The notes under the pieces were generated by a model. The model was not told the origin of the DNA, made no database searches, and worked only from the letters and a program-made list of their open reading frames with translations. A program made the position numbers and the translations under genes. From Paenibacillus silvae (lineage in GTDB: Bacteria > Bacillota > Bacilli > Paenibacillales > Paenibacillaceae), in the NCBI RefSeq assembly GCF_014639235.1, contig NZ_BMFU01000014.1, forward strand, positions 52,804 to 116,803: DNA of 64,000 nucleotides. Reading direction: 5' to 3'. Below, in pieces: positions 50,390 to 59,650 of the stretch (position 1 is its first letter; every line of letters begins with the position of its first letter).

Positions 50390-52280
50390 GCTGCGGGTAT
50401 TGTCTGATCTTATGAATTGCCTGCTGGCGGAGCAGCTGCTTCCGCTTGAAGGTCAATCTTTTGTAGAGCTTGCCCATGCTCCTGCCCAGCTTCGAAATCT
50501 ATACAAGGGGTATGAAGCTCAAGCAGAAAAGAGCACGGAGAAGCATCATACACACCATCACATGGTCGATGAGCAGAACAAGAATGAGAACAGTTCCAGT
50601 GAGAATAAGTCTACTGCTGCGGTGGCTTTTCGTTTGGGTTTGCATACGGAGGGTGTACTGTGTCTGGTGGAAAAAGGAGTAAGGCAGGCCATTCAGTGGG
50701 TTCCGGGTTCACCTGTTTTTGTCATGAAGGCGGATGGACGCTGGAGTGAGATTTCCACGCCTGTCGAAGTGGCCCGAGCGGTGCTGCAGCGGGCATTGTC
50801 CCCTGAGGCTTATGCACAGCCGGGTGTGGCTGATTTTCTGGCAAGCGTGAATATGGCTGTGGAGCAGTATGCACTGGGCTGGGATCAGGTGCAGTCGTTG
50901 GCTGAATGTACTCCGAAGTCTGCGTATGAGTGGTTTGTAAAGGGAGAGCGGATTGCTGCACTGCGGGACCGACCGTTCCATCCCTCCTCCAAAGCAAAGA
51001 TTGGATTCAGTGCTGAAGATGTTACCGCGTATGCAGCCGAGTTCGGGAAGGCGATCCGGCTGCGCTGGGTAGCAATCAAGCGGGATGCGGTACAGCAGGG
51101 ATGTGAAGACGGCATGTCCATTCTGGATGTACTGTATGATTCCCAGCGGGAGGAGATGCAGTCGGAATACCTTCGCAGAGGTCTGAGCATGGAAGCGTAT
51201 TTGCCGATGCCAGTCCATCCGTGGCAGCTGGAGCATGTTATTTTGCCTCGCTTCACCAAAGAGATCGTAGAGGGCACGATTGTTGTGCTGGATACACAGA
51301 TTGGCGACGTATTGGCTACGTCTTCCCTGCGCTCCATGGCTCAAACTGCCGAGTCTGCGCTTATGCTCAAGCTTCCGGTTAGTGTTCTGTCGCTGGGTGC
51401 AGCGCGTTATCTTCCGGTGGTTAAGCTGCTGAACGGACTCGCCGGGGAACGAATGCTGAGACAGGCGGTGGCTTGTGACGAGACATTGAGAGACAAGGTA
51501 TACATGTGTGAGGAGCAGAACTGGTGGGGATACATGCCGGAGTCGATGGGGCTGTTCGATGATCATCCGCGGCATTTGGCGGCACAGATTCGTGTTTATC
51601 CCGCTGAGCTTCTGGATGATGCCTATCATATTGTTCCCATGGCTGCACTCGGCGTAAATCTGGACGGGCACCATCTGCTGAGCGAAATTGTGGGCAGGGA
51701 GCTGAGCACGGAGCATGTGCTGAACTTCTATTCCGATATAGCCACCACGTTCTATGATATCGTCATGCGACTGTTCAAGGTGGGCGTTGTGCCGGAGATT
51801 CATGGTCAAAATTGCTGTCTCGTGCTGCGGAATAACCAGGTGAAGGGGCTGCTGTTCCGGGACCATGACTCTGTGCGTCTGCATCAGCCGTATCTGGACA
51901 AGCATGGGATAGCCGATCCGGCATATCATATTCGCCCCGGATATTCGAACAGCCTGTACAATGATACGATCGAGAAGCTGATCTTCTATGTGCAGTCTCT
52001 CGGGACGCAGGTGAATCTGGCTGCGATCATGGAGGCTTTGAGCGAAGTGTATAACATCCCGGAAACGGAGTTCTGGGATATCACGGAGCAGGCCTGGCGG
52101 GAAGTGCTGCACGCTGTGCAGCTTCCCGAAGCGGATCGGGCCGCGCTTGCTCGTGTTATTTTCGAGAGCGAGACGTGGCCTGTGAAGTTAGTTGTCCGTC
52201 CGCTGCTTGAGGCGGATGGGGTGCCAGGCGCGATGCCGTCGGGCAAAGGCCAGGGGTGGAACCCCTTTTACAAGGGATAG
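50349..52280 (+). CDS. NIS siderophore synthetase (IucA/IucC family), SbnC-like
   Basis: 643 residues: RPFHPSSKAKIGFSAEDV, YLPMPVHPWQLEHVIL, TSSLRSMAQTAESALMLKLP, VVPEIHGQNCCLVL and LFRDHDSVRL are typical of the family, in a longer SbnC/IucA-like form. Residues 56-90 are a His/Glu/Asn-rich insertion (KSTEKHHTHHHMVDEQNKNE). I chose ATG 50349 (GGAGGAGG six bases upstream) and not 50343. In S. aureus SbnC closes the molecule with 2-oxoglutarate and lies before sbnD; here it has moved to the end of the operon. No terminator was seen directly after it. Confidence 0.88.
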   Translation: MSTLIQCSSRQAAELRVLSDLMNCLLAEQLLPLEGQSFVELAHAPAQLRNLYKGYEAQAEKSTEKHHTHHHMVDEQNKNENSSSENKSTAAVAFRLGLHTEGVLCLVEKGVRQAIQWVPGSPVFVMKADGRWSEISTPVEVARAVLQRALSPEAYAQPGVADFLASVNMAVEQYALGWDQVQSLAECTPKSAYEWFVKGERIAALRDRPFHPSSKAKIGFSAEDVTAYAAEFGKAIRLRWVAIKRDAVQQGCEDGMSILDVLYDSQREEMQSEYLRRGLSMEAYLPMPVHPWQLEHVILPRFTKEIVEGTIVVLDTQIGDVLATSSLRSMAQTAESALMLKLPVSVLSLGAARYLPVVKLLNGLAGERMLRQAVACDETLRDKVYMCEEQNWWGYMPESMGLFDDHPRHLAAQIRVYPAELLDDAYHIVPMAALGVNLDGHHLLSEIVGRELSTEHVLNFYSDIATTFYDIVMRLFKVGVVPEIHGQNCCLVLRNNQVKGLLFRDHDSVRLHQPYLDKHGIADPAYHIRPGYSNSLYNDTIEKLIFYVQSLGTQVNLAAIMEALSEVYNIPETEFWDITEQAWREVLHAVQLPEADRAALARVIFESETWPVKLVVRPLLEADGVPGAMPSGKGQGWNPFYKG

Positions 52281-52558
52281 AGGAAGGATAAAGAAAAGAA
52301 GAGGTGGGGAGGGATGAGAGAGAAGAAGGGATGAGATAAGGGAAGGAAAGGGGAGGGAGGAGACAAAGTGATTGTAAAGGTAAGGAATGGAAATAAATAG
52401 TCCGAATAGTCAGGAGTAGTTAGGAATGATAGTTGGGATGGATGGCGGCGGACGGGAATAGAATAGGTAGGAATGATGGGAATAGATAGGAATGGTGGAG
52501 TACGGCGGTATGGATTTAAAAGTTAAGAATTAAGTCTGCCCCGATACCCAGTATGTTT

Positions 52559-52751
52559 TAACGATTCCAGATGAGCTTATTTGAGCGATTTGGGGCGTGT
52601 TGAAATTGTAACGATTCCCACAAACCTTATTTTACTGAAAACATGAGTTTGGCGCCGATTTTCGTATGTTTCTCTCCGAATAAGGTTTCCTGGGAGCGTT
52701 AGAAAATAAAAGCGGGGAATATGGCCTGAATAGCGTTTCTAGGATTCGTTA
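52559..52751. repeat. 193-bp four-site inverted element, copy C
   Basis: Forward sites start at 52559 and 52609, reverse sites end at 52701 and 52751. Spacing 50/93/50, the same to the base as copies A and B. Confidence 0.88.
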
Positions 52752-52953
52752 GAAAAGTGGCAAGGTTGATCCGGTCGGTTGCGATTGTAGATTTGTTAGT
52801 ATTATAGATATAAGAAGGCACAAATTTCGCATTGTAAGCAGTAGAAGTGTGGAAGTACAGCAGGTGGTGACCCGTGTTTGGGTTGCCTTTTTGCTGTTGG
52901 CGTCATGGTGGGGACGCAGGTTACCAGGTAGGAGACTTTATGTTGGACATAAA

Positions 52954-53033
52954 TGAAAACGTTCACTATTTAATCTGAGTAAATACACGAATTTACGTTA
53001 CAAAACAGAGACAGATGGTATAATCGGTATAAT
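52954..53033 (+). promoter_or_regulatory. cre site and promoter of the GH2 gene
   Basis: TGAAAACGTTCACT (52954-52967) is a full match to the cre consensus TGNAANCGNWNNCW. Downstream, TATAATCGGTATAAT gives two possible -10 boxes nine bases apart (53019 and 53028); GTTACA 16 bp before the first is a weak -35. Confidence 0.65.
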
Positions 53034-53157
53034 GTTGGAGACAAATATACATTTTATCGAAAAGGTTTTCGGATTAGGGTTGTAAATGTTGATTTTGGTG
53101 CACTGATGATTTGGTTTATGTAACTACTATTCAACCAGAAGAAAGTGAGCAGAGCAG

Positions 53158-56100
53158 ATGAACAAGAGAATACTATTTAATGATGGCTGGCAGTTTGCCA
53201 AAAGCGATTTGAGTGTTACCTGGCCAACTGACCGTATTGAATTTGCTGAACTGGCGGACTCTACTAACCCTATGAACTCTAGTGACCTTACTGACCTCGC
53301 TAAACTTACTAATGCTACCGATCTAACTAGTGCTACTGAACATATTGGGGCTACCGATCCTACTAATGCTATCGAACTTACTAGGGCTACCGATCCTACA
53401 AATGCTACCGAACCTACTGATGCTATTGAACTTACTGAACCTAATGATCTTGGTATGCTTACAGATTTTGCTGATCTTGCTTTTGAGGCGGTTGAGCTTC
53501 CTCATGATTGGCTGATTTACAATACGCTGGATTTATATGAGGACAGTATTGGCTGGTATCGCAAGACGTTCCGGTATACGAAGGATGAGTTACAGTATAT
53601 TTTGTGCTTTGACGGGGTGTACATGGATTCGTCCGTGTATGTGAATGGACAGCTGGTTGGCGAGTGGAAGTACGGTTATTCTGCATTTGAGCATGACATT
53701 ACGGAGGCTTTGGTGGAAGGCGATAATGAGATTATTGTTAAAGTGGTGCATCAAAGTCCGAATAGCAGATGGTATTCCGGGGCGGGCATCTATCGGAATG
53801 TGTGGTTGAAAACAAGGTCAGGCAACCATATCGTCACGGATGGTATCTATGTATCGATTCAGCAGCAGCAGCCGGATGGCTGGCAGGTAGAGGTGGATAC
53901 GGAGCTGCAATTGGAGCCGGAGCAGAACCAGCGAGCAGCATTGGTGCATACCATTCTGTTCAACGGCGAGGTGGTTGCGTCATCGCAGGCAGAGGTTCCG
54001 GCATACGTCACGAAGGATAAAGGGACGGATACAAATGCAGGTACGGCTAAAGATGTAAATACAGGTATAGATTTGAACACATATGCAGGTGGAGATACAA
54101 ACATTCATACAGATACAGATACAGGTACAGATACAGGTACAGATGCCAATGCAGTTGGAGATGTAGCCACAGAGATAAATACGCAGACGTGCACTAATCA
54201 TTTCAATAATACCCAGGAGCTGATCGTTCACCATCCGAGCCTTTGGAGCCCGGACACACCACATTTATATGATCTTGTCACGGAGCTGCGGCTGATCTCG
54301 GAGGATCAACAGGAGCAGATCGTGGAAACGGTGCAACAGCGGATCGGCTTCAAACATGTCAGGCTGGACGCCAGCGAGGGCTTCGTTCTGAACGGAACCA
54401 AAATAAAGCTGAACGGTGTGTGTGAACACCATGATCTCGGAGCACTCGGGGCTGCTTTTAATGTTACTGCACTGAGAAGAAGGTTTGTTTTGCTCCAAAA
54501 GATGGGGGTTAACGCCATTCGGACCGCGCATAACATGCCGGCGAAGGAGTTTATGGAGCTTGCCGATGAGATGGGAATGCTGGTGGTGTCGGAAGCATTT
54601 GACATGTGGGAACGGGCGAAGACGCCGTATGACTATGCACGGTTTTTCCCGGAGTGGGCGTACAAGGATGTTCGCAGCTGGGTGAGGCGTGATCGGAATC
54701 ACGTCAGCTTGATCATGTGGAGTATCGGGAATGAAATCTATGATACCCATGCGGACGAGCGAGGGCAGGAAGTGACGCGTATGCTGATGGAGTACGTGCA
54801 GGAATTTGATCCGAAAGGCAATGCACGTGTGACGATTGGTTCCAACTACATGCCTTGGGAAAATGCTCAGAAATGCGCGGATATCGTGAAGCTGGCCGGA
54901 TACAACTATGCGGAAAAATATTATGACCAGCACCATGCAGCGCACCCGGACTGGATTATTTATGGCAGTGAGACCTCTTCGGTCGTACAGAGCCGGGGAA
55001 TTTACCACTTCCCGTATGAACAGCCCGTGCTGGATGATGATGACGAGCAGTGCTCGGCGCTCGGGAACAGTACAACGAGCTGGGGAGCGAAATCGCCAGA
55101 GTACTGCATTTTGGCTGAACGGGATCATCCATATTCCTTGGGGCAATTCCTCTGGACGGGGTTCGACTATATCGGGGAGCCGACACCGTATCATACGAAA
55201 AACTCATATTTTGGCCAGCTGGATACAGCTACGTTTCCGAAAGACTCCTATTATATCTATCAGGCTGCATGGACGGATTACAAAACGAGTCCGATGGTGC
55301 ATCTGTTCCCGTACTGGGATTTCAGCCCGGGGCAGATCATTGATGTACGTGTGTGCAGCAATGCACCACGGATTGAACTGCAGTTCAACGGCAAAACCGT
55401 TGGAACATATGATATTGATCATGCCCATGGCACACAGCTGTCAGGCTGGTGGAAAGTGCCGTATGAAGCGGGGGAGCTGAAGGCGATCGCTTATGACGAG
55501 CATGGTACCGTCATTGCTACCGATGTACAGCGTTCATTTGGCGATGCGAGCAAGCTTTGTCTACATCCCGATCGGCAGCAGCTGCGGGCAGACGGGCAAG
55601 ATCTTGTTTTTGTAGAGATTACAGCAGAGGATAAGGCAGGCAATCCGGTGCACAATGCCAATAACCGTGTCGAGGTAAAGGTTACCGGGGCAGGGCGTTT
55701 GCTCGGTCTGGATAACGGGGACAGCACGGACTATGATCCATATAAAGGGCTTAGCAGAAGGCTGTTCAGCGGCAAGCTGATGGCGATTATCGGAGCAACA
55801 GACGAGTCAGGAGAGGTTCGGATCGAGGTTTCTTCCGAGGGATTGGAAGGCGCGGCATATACGTTTGAATCGATCCCGGCAGATACGGTACAGGAAGTTA
55901 GCGGAGGTAAATCAACCAGCGCAAGCGCAGAAGCTGAATCAGGAAGTAAACAAAGCAGAAGTGAACAGAGCAGAGTGGTGAATGGACTAAGCGAGACTGC
56001 TCCTGCTTCCGCAAGAAGCCTGCAAGAGCCTGTTTTTATGAAAAATGAAGAGCATCCGGTGCAGACGGGCAGCGCCCAGGAGATTCCTTTGCGAAAAATC

Positions 56101-57198
56101 GAGATTATCAGTGATTCCGGCCAGCGGCTTGATCCGTCTCACCCGGAACTTATCGTTACAGCCAAGCTATATCCTGAGAATACCTTCTACCGGGATATTG
56201 AATGGTCTGCAGTAAATGATGCGGGTATTCAATCCAATATTGCCAAGGTGAAAGTAGTAAATGCCGGAACGGTAGACGGGGGAAGTGCACGCAACAGCAG
56301 CGAAAATCAGCATGTGGTGAAAGTATCAGCGATGGGTGATGGAGCGTTCCGCCTTCGTGCCAGCAGCCGTAACGGTACGGACAAAACCAGGCTGATTTCC
56401 CAGCTTGAATTCAAAGCCGAAGGTCTGGGTACAGCCTATAAAAATCCGTATGAATTCATTACGGGTGGATTATACGATTACACCAAAGGTGAAGTCGGTA
56501 ACGGTAATGAGCGCGGAGTCGCGACAAGCCGGGATGGCGAGACGCATGTGGGCTTCCGTAATATCGACTTCGGACCGTATGGGTCCGATACGATTACAAT
56601 TCCTATTTTCACCCTGTCCAGTGAAGAATATTTCATTCAGATCTGGGAAGGCATGCCGGATGAAGAGGGCAGTACGATGATTGCCGACGTTGTGTATGAC
56701 AAGGAATCCATATGGAATGTTTATCAGGAGCAGACGTATCGTCTATCCAAACGCCTGAGCGGCATAACGTCAATCTGCTTTGTGGTGAAACAGAAGCTTC
56801 ATATCAAGGGTTTCTCGTTTGAACGCCAGAGCCGTGCTTTTGAACAGAATGCGGCAGCAGCATGTGATCATCTGTATGGGGATTCCTTCACGGTGAAGCA
56901 AGATCGTGTGGAAGGCATCGGCAATAACGTCTCGCTGGAGTTTGAGCAGATGGATTTTACAAGCGAGGGCACATCGAAGCTGGTGATCTATGGTGCTTCA
57001 CCGATCGACAAAAACACGATTCATATCCGCTTCGCGGGCGCGAACGGACAGAGCAATCAGCTGGTGGAGTTCACTCAATCCGAGGGGTACGAGGAACGGA
57101 CATTTGAACTGGAGCGGGTGAGCGGGGAGCAGAAGGTAACCTTTATTTTCCTGCCGGGCAGTCAGTTTGACTTTGGCTGGTTCCGCTTCGAGAAGTAA
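53158..57198 (+). CDS. GH2 beta-galactosidase-like glycosidase with three low-complexity insertions
   Basis: 1346 residues, no signal peptide. GH2 sugar-binding (ELPHDWLIYNT, WYRKTF), Ig-like and TIM-barrel domains with acid/base Glu526 (WSIGNEIYD) and nucleophile Glu605 (IYGSETSS). A DUF4982-type domain and a CBM6-like tail (about 1110-1215) follow, then a further beta domain. Three insertions interrupt family domains: about 27-107 (Thr/Asn/Asp-rich, ATDPTNAIEL repeats), 284-348 (TDTDTGTDTGTD) and 915-975 (Ser/Glu-rich). All stay in frame. Substrate is probably a beta-galactoside or related plant glycan. Only a weak ribosome site (aagtgagcagag). Confidence 0.85.
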   Translation: MNKRILFNDGWQFAKSDLSVTWPTDRIEFAELADSTNPMNSSDLTDLAKLTNATDLTSATEHIGATDPTNAIELTRATDPTNATEPTDAIELTEPNDLGMLTDFADLAFEAVELPHDWLIYNTLDLYEDSIGWYRKTFRYTKDELQYILCFDGVYMDSSVYVNGQLVGEWKYGYSAFEHDITEALVEGDNEIIVKVVHQSPNSRWYSGAGIYRNVWLKTRSGNHIVTDGIYVSIQQQQPDGWQVEVDTELQLEPEQNQRAALVHTILFNGEVVASSQAEVPAYVTKDKGTDTNAGTAKDVNTGIDLNTYAGGDTNIHTDTDTGTDTGTDANAVGDVATEINTQTCTNHFNNTQELIVHHPSLWSPDTPHLYDLVTELRLISEDQQEQIVETVQQRIGFKHVRLDASEGFVLNGTKIKLNGVCEHHDLGALGAAFNVTALRRRFVLLQKMGVNAIRTAHNMPAKEFMELADEMGMLVVSEAFDMWERAKTPYDYARFFPEWAYKDVRSWVRRDRNHVSLIMWSIGNEIYDTHADERGQEVTRMLMEYVQEFDPKGNARVTIGSNYMPWENAQKCADIVKLAGYNYAEKYYDQHHAAHPDWIIYGSETSSVVQSRGIYHFPYEQPVLDDDDEQCSALGNSTTSWGAKSPEYCILAERDHPYSLGQFLWTGFDYIGEPTPYHTKNSYFGQLDTATFPKDSYYIYQAAWTDYKTSPMVHLFPYWDFSPGQIIDVRVCSNAPRIELQFNGKTVGTYDIDHAHGTQLSGWWKVPYEAGELKAIAYDEHGTVIATDVQRSFGDASKLCLHPDRQQLRADGQDLVFVEITAEDKAGNPVHNANNRVEVKVTGAGRLLGLDNGDSTDYDPYKGLSRRLFSGKLMAIIGATDESGEVRIEVSSEGLEGAAYTFESIPADTVQEVSGGKSTSASAEAESGSKQSRSEQSRVVNGLSETAPASARSLQEPVFMKNEEHPVQTGSAQEIPLRKIEIISDSGQRLDPSHPELIVTAKLYPENTFYRDIEWSAVNDAGIQSNIAKVKVVNAGTVDGGSARNSSENQHVVKVSAMGDGAFRLRASSRNGTDKTRLISQLEFKAEGLGTAYKNPYEFITGGLYDYTKGEVGNGNERGVATSRDGETHVGFRNIDFGPYGSDTITIPIFTLSSEEYFIQIWEGMPDEEGSTMIADVVYDKESIWNVYQEQTYRLSKRLSGITSICFVVKQKLHIKGFSFERQSRAFEQNAAAACDHLYGDSFTVKQDRVEGIGNNVSLEFEQMDFTSEGTSKLVIYGASPIDKNTIHIRFAGANGQSNQLVEFTQSEGYEERTFELERVSGEQKVTFIFLPGSQFDFGWFRFEK

Positions 57199-57213
57199 AT
57201 AAGTAAGATAAAA

Positions 57214-57272
57214 ATCCTCCTCAAATCGTAGATGCTGGTTTAAACGCCACCGATTTCAGGAGGACTTTTTTT
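57214..57272 (+). terminator. Terminator of the GH2 gene
   Basis: TCCTCCTcAAATCG / CGATTTcAGGAGGA stem with a long loop, then CTTTTTTT. Confidence 0.85.
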
Positions 57273-57340
57273 AGTTTATGTGGTTGCTCAGTGTTCTACA
57301 AATGTTAATTCGGGTTCCCATGTGCGGGTATGATCTTTTA

Positions 57341-58984
57341 CTACTTCACTTCATTAATCGTTACTTTGGCCGCGCTGCGGTCCCAGGTAACTGTTAATCC
57401 AAGCCCTTGTAGAATTTCATATGGCACTGTAGTTGCCCCCGAATAATTACCTATAGGCGCTTGCAGCTGCACAACCTGTTTTTCCTGCGGCTCAAGCGAA
57501 TGTATGCTGGTTACCGTGTATCGGGATTCATTCGGTTTAATGGTAATGATCCGATCCTTATATTTTAATGTGTAGTGAGATACCAGTCCTCCTGCTTCCG
57601 CAGTATGCACCTGAAATTGTGCTCCAAGGGCTGACACAACATCCTTGATCGGGAGCTGTAAGGTGTCGGATGTTTCGACGGCTGAATAGATCGACTGGAG
57701 CAGCTTGCCTTTCACAACAATATCTATACCAAGCTTGGCCTGAACGGGTGTGTACACCATCCCTCCGTCAGACGTAGCAGGCGCACCTGCCTCCTCATAC
57801 TTATCTCCGCCCCATCCCCAGACGGTTCCATCGGATGAAAGAGCGAGACTGTGGTAATAACCTGCAGATACATCAGCAATATTGGATAAAGCTGTTACTT
57901 TCCCTTGTTTGCCCGTTACGGTTTTGCCATAACTGTATACCTCACCTCTCGTAGTTACCAACAATACATAATTCGAGTTGGCATCGATCTTTTTCACTTT
58001 GAGTTCATGATGGTAGGCAGTCCGTTTACCTTGTGCATTCCGTCTCCAGACGCTGCCTTTGGAATCAAGGATTAGTAATTCCTCGCCTTGAGTTGTAATG
58101 AAGGAGATGCCGCTCAGACCTTTAATCATTTTGGCTTTGGAAGGTTTGCTGCCTGGTTCACTTGTTTCCTTCCACGACCATACCGTGCCGTCTTTCTTCA
58201 ATGCATACCCGTCCAGTCCAGCAAGAGTGGTTTGAACGACGTTATTCAATCCGGCAATTGGATGCAAAGCAAGCTTCGATTCAGCCTCTGTACTTGAACG
58301 CCCGTGCAGCTTCGGATCGGGATTTGGCCAGGATTGAACGGTTCCGTCTTGAAGAAGAGCCAAGGTTGTGGCAGAGCCCACAGTAACACGAGCTGCACTG
58401 GTGATTCCGGTAATCTGGCTGGGGGTTCTGCCCGCTCCCCAATGCCAAGCTGTTCCATCTGCTTGAACCGCTGCACTATACCCACCACCTCCGGTAGAGA
58501 TGGCTGTGACATCGGATAACTGCGGAATGCGTACAGGACCGGATGTATGGCGATACCTTATGGTATCACTGATCCCAAGTTCCCCTAGCAGATTTCGCCC
58601 CCAAGTCCATACTGAACCGTCACTTCTTAAAGCGACCGTGTAGTAGTATCCGCCTTCTACCTCGGTGTAGTAGAATTTCTGAACTGTATTTGAATTTGAA
58701 GCAGATAGGGAGGTTGTGGAGGTTTTGGAGGGAGCGGCTATAGAAGATATCGAGACTGTATGATCTGAAACGCTCCCTGGGGAAGCTTGCCCGCCATTGG
58801 CTGCATACGTCGGAGATACCGAGGATAGCGTGCTTAGGATCATGCCGGTTACGATACCAGCAGACAAGCCCACTTTGGCACAGCGACGAAAGAGCTTGCC
58901 CTTTGGCCTGCTCAAAGGCTTGAGATGTGAGTATAGGTAGGTTTGTTCTGTTGTTACATGATTGGCTGAATGATTCGAAAACAT
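57341..58984 (-). CDS. Secreted RCC1-repeat protein with copper-amine-oxidase-like stalk domain
   Basis: 547 residues. A signal sequence after a 35-residue N-region (GLSAGIVTGMILSTLSSVSP, cleavage near YAA-NG) is followed by an RCC1-like beta-propeller with repeats such as SVWTWGRNLLGELG, TAWHWGAG and TVWGWGGDKYEEAG. The C-terminal 110 residues match the Cu_amine_oxidN1-type stalk domain (QLPIKDVVSALGAQF, TTVPYEILQGLGLTVTWD). This pairing is common in Paenibacillus surface proteins. Binding partner unknown. Ribosome site AAAGAGGCGA. Confidence 0.88.
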   Translation of the reverse strand: MFSNHSANHVTTEQTYLYSHLKPLSRPKGKLFRRCAKVGLSAGIVTGMILSTLSSVSPTYAANGGQASPGSVSDHTVSISSIAAPSKTSTTSLSASNSNTVQKFYYTEVEGGYYYTVALRSDGSVWTWGRNLLGELGISDTIRYRHTSGPVRIPQLSDVTAISTGGGGYSAAVQADGTAWHWGAGRTPSQITGITSAARVTVGSATTLALLQDGTVQSWPNPDPKLHGRSSTEAESKLALHPIAGLNNVVQTTLAGLDGYALKKDGTVWSWKETSEPGSKPSKAKMIKGLSGISFITTQGEELLILDSKGSVWRRNAQGKRTAYHHELKVKKIDANSNYVLLVTTRGEVYSYGKTVTGKQGKVTALSNIADVSAGYYHSLALSSDGTVWGWGGDKYEEAGAPATSDGGMVYTPVQAKLGIDIVVKGKLLQSIYSAVETSDTLQLPIKDVVSALGAQFQVHTAEAGGLVSHYTLKYKDRIITIKPNESRYTVTSIHSLEPQEKQVVQLQAPIGNYSGATTVPYEILQGLGLTVTWDRSAAKVTINEVK

Positions 58985-59168
58985 GAAATCGCCTCTTTTT
59001 TGAAGGGAATGGGGAACTGGATATGCTGTTAAATAAACGCAGGGAAATGAACTAAGGTTACGGACTAAGTAATATTTTTACAAAAAAATCAGAAGAATCA
59101 TTCGTATTGGCGGGCCAACTCTTCCAAAAACGTAACCTATTTCCTGCAAGGCACGTTGCACATATGAG

Positions 59169-59606
59169 GTGATTTTTAATGGGAAATATGTGCTCATGCT
59201 GTTTATCGCTGCTGCACTTGTTACAGGCTGTAGTTCGAATGACAAGCAGCAGAATCCCGAAGTGAAGGAGAACAGGGCACTTTTTCCTCCGATCATTGAA
59301 CCGCATGACCCGGAGCAGGCCGAAGAAAGCGGGGATATTGTTGTGCTTATGGGAGAGATGAGGAATCGGGATAAGTGGAAGACATTTGTGCAAAACGTTC
59401 AAAAGCATCAGCCCGATCAAGTTCGGGTAAACATGTACACGATTGAAGGTGGCCCGATCATTCATGAGCTGGTCTATGACGGTGAGCTGATTCAAACCAC
59501 GTATGATGACACGAGAGATATGTATGGCGCCTGGTACATATCACCTAAAAGTCGAACATTGAGGTGTTGGCCAACTTGCCGGGACGGAGTAAATTCCGAA
59601 TATTAA
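59169..59606 (+). CDS. DUF4362-like lipoprotein, probably frameshifted at both ends
   Basis: 145 residues with a lipobox VTGC (Cys21 counting from a GTG at 59169) and a DUF4362-like body (GDIVVLMGEMRNRDKWKTFV, YDDTRDMYG). Two oddities. The only good ribosome site (GAGGTGATTTTTA) serves an ATG at 59179 in the +1 frame; a single missing A in gggaaatatg would join it to the signal peptide. Near 59549 the reading frame changes to an unlikely RCWPTCRDGVNSEY tail, while another frame reads SNIEVLANLPGRSKFRIL. It may be a decaying gene or contain sequencing errors. Confidence 0.6.
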   Translation: MIFNGKYVLMLFIAAALVTGCSSNDKQQNPEVKENRALFPPIIEPHDPEQAEESGDIVVLMGEMRNRDKWKTFVQNVQKHQPDQVRVNMYTIEGGPIIHELVYDGELIQTTYDDTRDMYGAWYISPKSRTLRCWPTCRDGVNSEY

Positions 59607-59638
59607 AAAGGGCGGCCTGTGATGGGCTGCCCTTTTTC
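59605..59638 (+). terminator. Terminator of the lipoprotein gene
   Basis: AAAAAGGGCgGCC / GGGCtGCCCTTTTT stem, symmetric and T-tailed. Confidence 0.85.
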
Positions 59639-59650
59639 TATGTATGCTTC

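Larger units (their letters stand above)
52281..53157. other. Gene-free gap with purine-rich repeats, element C and GH2 promoter
   Basis: 52285-52520 is strongly purine-biased on the + strand with degenerate gggatgaga and gaatagrtaggaatg units. The 193-bp element follows at 52559-52751. The cre site at 52954-52967 and double -10 at 53019-53033 belong to the GH2 gene. No open frame is credible. Confidence 0.8.

Noticed and set aside
50709..52112. 467-codon frame on the minus strand opposite the last NIS synthetase
   Set aside because: Antisense shadow of a gene with clear family motifs; it has no start signal and an odd His/Gln/Arg-rich composition.
54265..55194. 309-codon minus-strand frame within the GH2 gene
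   Set aside because: Antisense shadow; the + frame contains the GH2 catalytic residues.
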